From positions 248,001 to 312,000 of the forward strand of contig NZ_JAPEPW010000002.1 in NCBI RefSeq assembly GCF_026339955.1: a DNA stretch of 64,000 bases, in the 5' to 3' direction. Made by a program: the position numbers and the translations under genes. This DNA is from Streptomyces sp. NBC_01549. GTDB lineage: Bacteria; Actinomycetota; Actinomycetes; Streptomycetales; Streptomycetaceae. Below, one piece after another: positions 17,558-25,110 of the stretch. Numbering within the stretch: the stretch's first letter is position 1; the number at the start of each line of letters is the position of its first letter. The notes under the pieces are model-generated. The model worked only from the letters and a program-made list of their open reading frames with translations. It made no database searches and had not been told where the DNA came from.

Positions 17558-18234
17558 GGATCGGCAACGCGACGTTCGCCGACCTGGTCGTCGTCTGGGC
17601 CCGCGATGCCGAGACGCAGCACGTGCTGGGCTTCGTCGTGGAGAAGGACACCCCCGGGTTCACCGCGACGAAGATCGAGAACAAGATGGCGCTGCGGATC
17701 GTACAGAACGCCGACATCGTGCTCGACGGCTGCCGTGTTCCGGAGGCCAACAGGCTGCAGAACGCGAACTCGTTCAAGGACACCGCCAAGATCCTGCGCC
17801 AGACCCGCAGCGGCGTGGCGTGGCAGGCGGTGGGAGTGATGTTCGGCGCCTACGAGATCGCCCTGAAGTACGCGAAGGAGCGCGAGCAGTTCGGACGCCC
17901 GATCGGAGGCTTCCAGCTCGTACAGGACCTGCTGGTGAAGATGCTCGGCAATGCCACGGCCTCGTGCGGGATGATGACGCGCCTGGCCCAGTTACAGGAC
18001 TCCGGGGTGTACCGGGACGAACAGTCCGCCCTGGCGAAGGCCTACTGCACGGTGCGGATGCGCGAGAGCGTGGGGTGGGCGCGGGAACTGCTGGCAGGCA
18101 ACGGCATCGTCCTCGACTACAAGATCGGCCGCTTCGTCGCCGAGGCCATCTACTCGTACGAAGGCACCCGGGAGATCCAGACCCTCATCGTCGGACGTGC
18201 CGTGACCGGCGGCCTCAGCGCCTTCGTGAGGTGA
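17558..18234 (+). pseudogene. Acyl-CoA dehydrogenase, 3' part (split by IS110)
   Basis: Continues the acyl-CoA dehydrogenase right after the IS110: WIGNATFADLVVVWARDAET, then the C-terminal four-helix domain with FKDTAKILRQTRSGVAWQAV, KEREQFGRPIGGFQLVQDLL (FAD and tetramer contacts) and SYEGTREIQTLIVGRAVTG, where the YEGT Glu matches the catalytic base position of glutaryl-CoA-type enzymes. An internal start could yield only a domain fragment. It ends five bases before the CoA transferase, so that gene may now be transcribed from the IS or read through it. Confidence 0.85.
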
Positions 18235-18239
18235 CGACA

Positions 18240-19472
18240 ATGACCAACGCATACGTCTTCACCGGCCTGAAGGTCCTCGACGCGTCGAGCTTCATCGCGG
18301 GACCGGCCGCGGCCACCGTGCTCTCCGACTTCGGAGCGGACGTCATCAAGATCGAGCCACCGGGCACGGGCGACCCCCAGCGGCGGCTGAGCTCCGTACC
18401 GCCCAGCCCCCGGGCAGAGGCCAACTACAGCTGGCACCTCGCCAACCGCAACAAGCGCGGCATGGTGATCGATCTGAAGTCACCGGCGTCCGTCGAGGTC
18501 CTCAAACGTCTCGTCGAGTGGGCCGACGTGGTGATCACCAACTTCCCGCACGGCACGCGCGAGAAGCTGCACCTGGGTTACGAAGAGGTCGCGGGCTGGA
18601 ACCCACGGGTCGTCTACGCCGACATCACGGGCTTCGGCGATGCCGGTCCCGACGCCGGGCAGCCGGGCTTCGACCTGACCGCCGCCTGGTCGCGCAGCGG
18701 GCTGCTGGCCTCCACCCGGGACGCGGGGGCCCCGCCGACGGTCCCGGTCTGGGGCAGCGGCGACTACATGTCGGCGATCGCGATCTACGCGGCGATCGTG
18801 ACCGCCCTGTACCGCCGCGAGCGGACGGGACAAGGGGCCAGCGTCGGGACGTCGCTGCTCGCCGCGGGCGTCTGGGCCACGGGAACGCTCGTGGCCGGCG
18901 CGCTCGCCGGCGGCACGCCGTTCGAGCTGCACGACCGGAAGGCGCCGGCGAACCCGCTGATCAACCCCTACCGGACCGCGGACGACGAGTGGTTCATGCT
19001 GGTCGCCTCACCCTCGCACTGGCCGGGACTGACGCGAGCCATCGGGCACCCCGAGCTGCTCGAGGATCCCCGTTTCGCGGACATCGCGGGCTTCGTCAAG
19101 AACGCCGCCGCGCTGAGCGAACTGCTCGACGCCGAGTTCCGCTCGCGGCCCTTCGCCCACTGGAAGGACGCCCTGACCCGTGAACGCGTCACTTACAGCC
19201 TCATTCAGACGCCGGAGGAGGCCGCGCAGGACCCACAGCTGCGCGCGAACGACATCGTCGTGCCGCTGGAAGGAGTCAGCGGGCTGGCGGAAACCATCAG
19301 CAGCCCGGTCAACCTCCGAGGGGTGCCGAAGGTGCCCGCGAAGCGAGCGCCGGACCTGGGCGAGCACAACGACGAGATCCTCGCCGAGTTGGGATTCGGC
19401 CCCGCCGAGATCGCCGAGCTGCGCGCCCAGGGAGCGGTTCCCGGCCCGCCGGAAGCGGAGGGGTCACGATGA
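18240..19472 (+). CDS. Class III CoA transferase (CaiB/BaiF family)
   Basis: 410 residues; ATG at 18240 lies five bases after the acyl-CoA dehydrogenase stop. Signature blocks: LKVLDASSFIAGPAAATVLS, LSDFGADVIKIEPPGTGDPQ, NRNKRGMVIDLKS and the PGFDLTAAWSRSGLLAST segment bearing the catalytic Asp that forms the acyl anhydride in formyl-CoA transferase. Such enzymes move CoA between carboxylates (carnitine, bile acids, oxalate). With its crotonase and dehydrogenase neighbours it probably activates or recycles a short-chain or carnitine-like acid. The stop overlaps the next start (ATGA). Confidence 0.9.
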   Translation: MTNAYVFTGLKVLDASSFIAGPAAATVLSDFGADVIKIEPPGTGDPQRRLSSVPPSPRAEANYSWHLANRNKRGMVIDLKSPASVEVLKRLVEWADVVITNFPHGTREKLHLGYEEVAGWNPRVVYADITGFGDAGPDAGQPGFDLTAAWSRSGLLASTRDAGAPPTVPVWGSGDYMSAIAIYAAIVTALYRRERTGQGASVGTSLLAAGVWATGTLVAGALAGGTPFELHDRKAPANPLINPYRTADDEWFMLVASPSHWPGLTRAIGHPELLEDPRFADIAGFVKNAAALSELLDAEFRSRPFAHWKDALTRERVTYSLIQTPEEAAQDPQLRANDIVVPLEGVSGLAETISSPVNLRGVPKVPAKRAPDLGEHNDEILAELGFGPAEIAELRAQGAVPGPPEAEGSR

Positions 19473-20254
19473 GCACGGCGGCGCCCGAAGCGGCCGACTT
19501 GGTGCTCCAGGAGCGCCACGGCGGCGTGCTGACCATCACCATCAACCGCCCGGCGCGGAAGAACGCCGTAGACCATGAGGTCGCGGTACAGCTCGCGGCG
19601 GCGGTGGATGTGCTCGACGCGGACCCGGAGCTGTCGGTCGGCGTGCTCACGGGCGCGGGTGAGGTGTTCAGCGCGGGCATGGACCTCAAGGCGTTCGCCA
19701 AGGGCGAGCTGCCGTTGCTGCCCGGCCGGGGCCTGGGCGGGCTCACCCGCGCGTCGGTGCGCAAGCCGTTGGTCGCCGCGGTCGAGGGCTGGGCGCTCGG
19801 CGGTGGCTTCGAGCTGGTGCTCGCCTGCGACCTCATCGTCGCCGCGGAGGACGCCCGCTTCGGGTTTCCCGAGGTCATGCGTGGTCTCGTGGCGGCAGAG
19901 GGCGGACTGGTCAAACTGCCTCGCCGCCTTCCGTACCACGTCGCCGCGCGCGTACTGCTCACGGGCGAGCCGCTGACCGCCGCCGAAGGCAAGGATTACG
20001 GGCTCGTCAATGAGCTGACCCCGCCTGGCGCCGCGCTGGACGGGGCCCGGGAGCTGGCGGGCTGCGTCGCGCGGAACGCACCGCTTGCCCTGGCGGCCGT
20101 CAAGGAGGTCCTGCGCGAAACACAGGGCCTTAAGGAAAGCGACGCGTTCAGACGCCAGGACGAGCTCACGAGCGGGCTGGCCACCAGCGAGGACGCGCGG
20201 GAAGGCGCACGGGCGTTCGCCGAGAAACGCGCCCCCGTATGGCACGGCCGCTGA
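19469..20254 (+). CDS. Enoyl-CoA hydratase/isomerase (crotonase family)
   Basis: 261 residues starting in the ATGA overlap with the CoA transferase. The crotonase fold shows ITINRPARKNAVDHEVAVQL, the oxyanion-hole block GEVFSAGMDLKAFAKGELP and AAVEGWALGGGFELVLACDL, and the Glu-bearing FGFPEVMRGLVAAEGGLVKL, where catalytic Glu residues of hydratases lie. It resembles CaiD-type and short-chain hydratases. It likely adds water to an enoyl-CoA (for example a crotonobetainyl-CoA type) made by the dehydrogenase at the head of the operon. Confidence 0.88.
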   Translation: MSTAAPEAADLVLQERHGGVLTITINRPARKNAVDHEVAVQLAAAVDVLDADPELSVGVLTGAGEVFSAGMDLKAFAKGELPLLPGRGLGGLTRASVRKPLVAAVEGWALGGGFELVLACDLIVAAEDARFGFPEVMRGLVAAEGGLVKLPRRLPYHVAARVLLTGEPLTAAEGKDYGLVNELTPPGAALDGARELAGCVARNAPLALAAVKEVLRETQGLKESDAFRRQDELTSGLATSEDAREGARAFAEKRAPVWHGR

Positions 20255-20319
20255 CGCCGGCCGCCTCAGCCGCCTCACCCCCGGTGCCCGTGTCCGACTT
20301 TCAGGAGCAGTGAGCAGTC

Positions 20320-21309
20320 ATGAACGCACACAAACCCCTCCACCGCGTGGCGATCGTCGGCACCGGCACGATCGGTGCGAGCTGGGCGACGCACTATCTC
20401 GTCCAAGGCTTCGACGTCACAGCGACCGACCCCACCCCCACCGCGGAGACGGCCCTACGGTCGTACGTGGAGACGGCATGGGACGCGGCTGCTTCGATCG
20501 GGCTCGCCCCCGACGCCTCGCCCGATCGCCTGAGCTTCACCGCGGACCTGCGTCAGGCCGTCGGGGACGCCGATTTCGTACAGGAGAACGCGCCGGAGCG
20601 TCCGGAACTCAAGGTCAAATTGTTCGCCGACATCGACGAGGCCACGCCGCCGGACGCGATCATCGCGTCGAGTTCGTCGGGCATCACGATGAGCGTCATC
20701 CAGGCCGAGTGCCGGCGTCCGGAGCGGACCGTCATCGGTCATCCCTTCAACCCGCCGCACATCGTGCCCCTGGTCGAGGTCGTCGGCGGGACGAGGACCG
20801 CCCCGGAGACGATCCGGGACGTCATGTCGTTCTACGCCGCGATCGGCAAGAAGCCCATTCACCTCAAGAAGGAGCTTCCCGGGCACGTCGCCAACCGTAT
20901 CCAGGCCGCGTTGTACCGCGAAGTCGTATACCTGGTCCAAGAGGGCGTGCTCGACGTGGCGGACTCCGACGACGCGGTGTCCTGGGGGCCGGGGCTCAGA
21001 TGGGGCGTCATGGGTCCCCATCTGCTGTGGCATCTCGGTGGAGGAGAGGGCGGCATCCATCACTTCATGGACACTCTTATGCCGCGGATGGTGGCGTCCT
21101 GGAACGAACTGGGCACCCCCGAGTTCACGCCCGAGCTCAAGGAGAAGATCGTGGGCGGCGTCCTGGAGGAGGCGGACGGCCACTCGGTCGAGGAACTGGC
21201 CGCCCGGCGCGACGCGATGCTGTCCGCCCTGCTGGCCGTGCGCGCCGAGCACGACCCGTTCGGCCCGCGAAGCGCCGCGGCGGGTCGCCCGGCGAGGGAG
21301 GATTCGTGA
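20320..21309 (+). CDS. 3-hydroxyacyl-CoA / L-carnitine dehydrogenase-like protein
   Basis: 329 residues; ATG 20320 with CAGGAG upstream. The Rossmann NAD site is HRVAIVGTGTIGASWATHYL. DADFVQENAPERPELKVKLF and VIGHPFNPPHIVPLVEVVGG carry the catalytic His-Glu region of 3-hydroxyacyl-CoA dehydrogenases; LPGHVANRIQAALYREVVYL begins the dimerisation domain. The GHPFNPxxxxPLVEVVGG pattern and the VQENAPERxELK stretch are closest to L-carnitine dehydrogenases among those I know. It would oxidise a 3-hydroxy group using NAD. It overlaps the next gene by GTGA. Confidence 0.85.
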   Translation: MNAHKPLHRVAIVGTGTIGASWATHYLVQGFDVTATDPTPTAETALRSYVETAWDAAASIGLAPDASPDRLSFTADLRQAVGDADFVQENAPERPELKVKLFADIDEATPPDAIIASSSSGITMSVIQAECRRPERTVIGHPFNPPHIVPLVEVVGGTRTAPETIRDVMSFYAAIGKKPIHLKKELPGHVANRIQAALYREVVYLVQEGVLDVADSDDAVSWGPGLRWGVMGPHLLWHLGGGEGGIHHFMDTLMPRMVASWNELGTPEFTPELKEKIVGGVLEEADGHSVEELAARRDAMLSALLAVRAEHDPFGPRSAAAGRPAREDS

Positions 21310-22211
21310 CGCGGCGCCAGGAAAGGCTGTTCGTGCTCGAGGCCAGCAGTGGCGGTCGTCTGTTCTCCGTGAACCCCGACGGCTCCGACATGAAGGTCGT
21401 CGTCACCGGGTGCAGGATCCCAGACGGGGTCACCGTCGATGTCCTGGCCGGGCACGTCTACTGGACGAATATGGGCCTTCCCCCGGAGAACGACGGCTCG
21501 ATCGAACGCGTGGACCTGGACGGAGGTAACCGGACGACGATCGTCCCCGGCGGCGTCACGCACACGCCGAAGCAGCTCCACTTCGAGGCCGCCGGCCGGA
21601 AGTTGTACTGGGGTGATCGCGAAGGCATGCGCGTGATGCGCTGCGACCTCGACGGCTCGAACGTCGAGACCCTCGTGCAGACGGGAGAGGGAGAGGAAGA
21701 TCGCCGCGACGAGACCAAGTGGTGCGTGGGAGTCGCCGTCGACCCGGTCGGCGGACACCTCTACTGGACACAGAAGGGCCCGAGTGACGCGGGACTCGGG
21801 AAGATCCTGCGGGCCGGAATCGACCTGCCCGCCGGGGAGAGCGCGGCCGAACGAGGCGACATCGAGGTGCTGTTCGAGGGGCTGCCGGAGCCGATCGACC
21901 TGGAGCTCGACCTCGGCGAGCGCATGCTGTACTGGACGGATCGCGGAGACCCGCCGCGGGGCAACAGCGTGAACCGCTCGCCGTTGGACCAGCCGGAAGG
22001 GCGGCGGACCCCCGAGATCCTGTTGACCCACCTCATGGAAGGCATCGGCCTCGCCCTCGATCCGGACGACGGCCGCATGTACGTGACCGACCTGGGCGGG
22101 AACGTCTACGCGGCCGATCTCGACGGATCGAACCGGAGGGAGATCCTCATCCTGCAGGGCAACCTCACCGGCATCGCCCGTGCCGTGCTGCCGACCGGCA
22201 CGGGGGTCTAG
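21306..22211 (+). CDS. YWTD-repeat beta-propeller protein
   Basis: 301 residues from GTG 21306, overlapping the preceding stop. Five or six LDL-receptor class B-like repeats are visible: GHVYWTNMG, KLYWGDREG, HLYWTQKG, MLYWTDRGD and RMYVTDLGG, each followed by a DLDGSN-type turn, forming a six-bladed propeller related to SMP-30/NHL lactonases. There is no signal peptide. In an operon of CoA enzymes it could be a lactonase or a binding protein; the role is unknown. Confidence 0.8.
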   Translation: MTRRQERLFVLEASSGGRLFSVNPDGSDMKVVVTGCRIPDGVTVDVLAGHVYWTNMGLPPENDGSIERVDLDGGNRTTIVPGGVTHTPKQLHFEAAGRKLYWGDREGMRVMRCDLDGSNVETLVQTGEGEEDRRDETKWCVGVAVDPVGGHLYWTQKGPSDAGLGKILRAGIDLPAGESAAERGDIEVLFEGLPEPIDLELDLGERMLYWTDRGDPPRGNSVNRSPLDQPEGRRTPEILLTHLMEGIGLALDPDDGRMYVTDLGGNVYAADLDGSNRREILILQGNLTGIARAVLPTGTGV

Positions 22212-22547
22212 TTGTGGCCTGGGGCGCCCGTGAAACTGCCCTGCCGCCCCTCGTCATCCGGACGATTCGCTCAACAGGGCCTGCCGCGCCTTGCGTTCGA
22301 CCCGGTACAGGCACGAACTCACGCACAGGCCGGTCCGCGAAGGACGCGTGAGCCGTGGCGACGCCATCCCCACCCCGGCGCGCGACCGGCCCACTGCGAT
22401 TGCCGATGCCCACCTGTCTCTGGACGTCTCAACGGCCGTGGTCTTCGGTTCCCGGAAGGCCGGCGCCGTCCGGCAACACAGGAGTACAGCAGCACCGGCG
22501 CCCCTGGCCATCACGACAGCGGCATCGGCCCCCACCTGGCGGACAGC
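22212..22547. other. Intergenic between convergent operons
   Basis: 336 bases between the propeller gene and the convergent acyl-CoA ligase. No gene, promoter or clear terminator hairpin was recognised; short frames here lack ribosome sites. Confidence 0.4.
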
Positions 22548-24086
22548 TCAGCCAACGCCCCGCTCGCGGCCCTCCCAGTACGGCTCCCGCAACTTGTACT
22601 TCTGGAGCTTGCCGGTCGCCGTACGAGCCAACTCCTCCCGGAACTCGACCGAAGTCGGCGCCTTGAAACCGGCCAGACGCTCCTTGCAGAACCGGATCAG
22701 CTCGTCCTGCGTCACCTGCACGCCGGGAACAGCGACCACCAACGCCTTGACGGTCTCGCCCCACTTCTCGTCCGGCACCCCGATCACCGCGACCTCGGCA
22801 ACCGCCGGATGGCTGAAGAGCACGTCCTCCACCTCGATCGACGAGACGTTCTCCCCGCCCGTGATGATCACGTCCTTCTTGCGGTCACTGATCGTCAGAT
22901 GGCCGTACTCGCCGATCGACCCGCCGTCCCCCGTATGGAACCACCCCCCGGACAACGCCCGCGCAGACTCCTCCGGCTGCTCCCAATATCCCTCCAGAAC
23001 GACGTTCGAGCGTGCGAGCACCTCCCCCTCGTCGTCCGTGCGGAGCGTCACGCCCAGCGCGGGGGCACCCGCCCGGACCAGCTTCTCCGCCCGCTCCGCG
23101 GTGTCGAGGCCGTCCCACTCGGCACGGGCCCGGTTGACGGTGAGCAGCGGCGAGGTCTCGGTGAGGCCGTAGATCTGAATGAACTCCCACCCCAGCTCCG
23201 ACTCGACACGTGCGACCGTCCGGGTCGGCGGCGGAGCACCCGCAACAATGATCCGCACCCGGTCACGGCCCGGAATCTCCCCCTCCCAGGACTCGGCGGC
23301 TGCCAGCACCGCCCCCACCACCGCGGGCGCCGCGCACATCACCGTCACACCGTGCTCGGCCACCCGGCGCAGGATCTCGGCCCCGTCCACCTTGCGCAGC
23401 ACGATCTGCCGCACGCCCAGGGCCGACATCGCGAACGGCATGCCCCAGCCGTTGGCATGGAACATCGGCAACGTGTGCAGATACACATCCCGGTCCGTCA
23501 CCCCTGCGTGCAACGCGAAAGTGACCGCGTTCACCCAGATGTTGCGATGGGTGATCTGTACCCCCTTGGGCCGGGCCGTCGTACCACTGGTGTAGTTGAT
23601 GGTCGCGGTGGCGTTCTCGTCCGGCTCCCAGGCCCGCGGGGCAGCGTCGAATCGGTACAGCTCGGCGTCGGCGACGGCCCCGAGCGTGAAGCGGTGCCTG
23701 CAACCGACACCGGCCAGACGCTCCGTCAGCTCGGGGTCGACAAGGAGCACATCAGCCCCTGAGTGAGCGACGATGTAGCTCACCTCGTCCGCGGTCAGGC
23801 GGAAGTTGACCGGGACGAGCACCCTTCCGAACCCGCTCACACCGAAGAACGACGTCAAAAGCCGCGCGCTGTTCGGCGAGACCACCGCCACCCGAGCACC
23901 CGGCGGCACACCCAGCGCATCCAGCCCGGCAGCCTGAGCCCGCGCCAACTCGCCCACCCGCCGGTATGTCAGCCCTTCCCAGACCTCGGCCGGTTGGTCC
24001 GGCTCGTCAACGACGCCGACCCGGTCGGCATACACAGCGACGGCACGGTCCAGAAAATCACGGACCCCGAACGGGACGATCATCAC
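22548..24086 (-). CDS. Acyl-CoA synthetase (AMP-forming, ANL superfamily)
   Basis: 512 residues; two adjacent ATGs at 24086/24083 with GGAGG just upstream. The P-loop is TINYTSGTTARPKGVQITHR; later blocks are IYGLTETSPLLTVNRA (A5), GGWFHTGDGGSIGEYGHLTI (A7), SDRKKDVIITGGENVSSIEV (A8) and ARTATGKLQKYKLRE (A10, catalytic Lys). It adenylates a carboxylic acid and then forms the CoA thioester. It converges on the CoA operon and would supply a CaiC-like ligase step; the chain-length preference is not evident. Confidence 0.92.
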   Translation of the reverse strand: MMIVPFGVRDFLDRAVAVYADRVGVVDEPDQPAEVWEGLTYRRVGELARAQAAGLDALGVPPGARVAVVSPNSARLLTSFFGVSGFGRVLVPVNFRLTADEVSYIVAHSGADVLLVDPELTERLAGVGCRHRFTLGAVADAELYRFDAAPRAWEPDENATATINYTSGTTARPKGVQITHRNIWVNAVTFALHAGVTDRDVYLHTLPMFHANGWGMPFAMSALGVRQIVLRKVDGAEILRRVAEHGVTVMCAAPAVVGAVLAAAESWEGEIPGRDRVRIIVAGAPPPTRTVARVESELGWEFIQIYGLTETSPLLTVNRARAEWDGLDTAERAEKLVRAGAPALGVTLRTDDEGEVLARSNVVLEGYWEQPEESARALSGGWFHTGDGGSIGEYGHLTISDRKKDVIITGGENVSSIEVEDVLFSHPAVAEVAVIGVPDEKWGETVKALVVAVPGVQVTQDELIRFCKERLAGFKAPTSVEFREELARTATGKLQKYKLREPYWEGRERGVG

Positions 24087-24189
24087 AGCCTCCGAAGCTC
24101 GACCAACACAGAGCTTCTATCCCGCCACGCCCTCACGCATCCCGACAAGCCGTCCGACACGGCCGCACGGTCGTCGTGGCAGTGACGCC

Positions 24190-24365
24190 GCAGCACTCGA
24201 AGGCACGTACCGGCGCGCTGGATGTCCGCTTGATACGCATCCCGTCGAACAGCGCCTTCGTGTCAGCCGAAGCGGCGAGCGCCGCGACGCCCCGGCTCCT
24301 CCTTCGATCCGGTCCTTGCTGACCGTGAGCAAACCGTCCTGCAAGGTCACGGCGAACCATGAGCC
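24190..24365 (-). pseudogene. Possible remnant of an SCP2-type (HxlR-fused) domain
   Basis: Minus strand, HGSWFAVTLQDGLLTVSKDR then, after a frame change, GVAALAASADTKALFDGMRI. The order (a beta-strand 'VxLxDGxLxV' followed by 'ADTKALxxG') resembles the SCP2-like C-terminus found in some Streptomyces HxlR regulators. It is short and frameshifted, without start or stop context. Weak call. Confidence 0.25.
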
Positions 24366-24932
24366 GTGATCGAGACGGTCCCCGTGGTGATCTGTCGCTA
24401 TCGTGCTGGAGTGACTGGCTCTCCGCAGCGTCCACTGCTGTTTCTCGATGTCGACGGACCGCTCATCCCGTTCGGCGCGGCGCCCGAGCAGTATCCGGTT
24501 CATACCACCCGCAGTGAACCGCTTGCTGCCGATGCGAATCCGCTCTTGACCCGCCTCGATCCAGAGCACGGGCCTCGGCTGGCGGCGCTGCCGTGCGAGG
24601 TGGTCTGGGCCACGACGTGGATGGCTGACGCGAACGAGTGCATCGCCCCCCGCCTCGGTCTGCCGCCGCTGGCTGTGGTGATCTGGCCAGAACCGTCCGA
24701 CGTCGATGATGAGGACGAGCGGAACGGACTGCACTGGAAGACCCGCACCCTTGTCGAATGGGCGGCGGGGCGCCCGTTCGCCTGGGCCGATGACGAGGTA
24801 ACCGACACCGATCGGGCCTGGGTCGCCGCTCACCACCCGGCAGACGCCCTGCTCCACCGGGTCGATCCCCGCCGTGGTCTGACTGATCACGACTACGCGG
24901 TTCTCGGATCCTGGCTGGGACGGTTGGTCTGA
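24366..24932 (+). CDS. HAD-like hydrolase domain protein
   Basis: 188 residues from GTG 24366; a GTG at 24411 (VTGSPQRPLLFLDVDGPLIP) is equally likely since the fold begins there. PLLFLDVDGPLIPFG is the HAD motif I (Asp-x-Asp), WATTWMADANECI fits the motif II position, and FAWADDEVTDTDRAW has the Asp-Asp of motif IV. This arrangement is common in Streptomyces proteins related to the HAD domain of Swiss-army-knife RNA repair proteins. Phosphatase or phosphotransferase activity is inferred; the substrate is unknown. It stands alone, convergent with LanM. Confidence 0.7.
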   Translation: MIETVPVVICRYRAGVTGSPQRPLLFLDVDGPLIPFGAAPEQYPVHTTRSEPLAADANPLLTRLDPEHGPRLAALPCEVVWATTWMADANECIAPRLGLPPLAVVIWPEPSDVDDEDERNGLHWKTRTLVEWAAGRPFAWADDEVTDTDRAWVAAHHPADALLHRVDPRRGLTDHDYAVLGSWLGRLV

Positions 24933-25110
24933 TGTGCGGCCGGCGCAGGTGCGACTGGATCGGGAGGAGAACCCCAGCGGGCTTGCCCAGCGTTCTCCGG
25001 GAGCCGACCGGCCTCGGCGGGTTCTGCTGCTCGCGCCCCGCACGTCAACGACGTCCGGGGCGTCAACGGAGCGGCCGGCCGCTCGGGTTCACGGAGCGCG
25101 GCTGGTCGGG

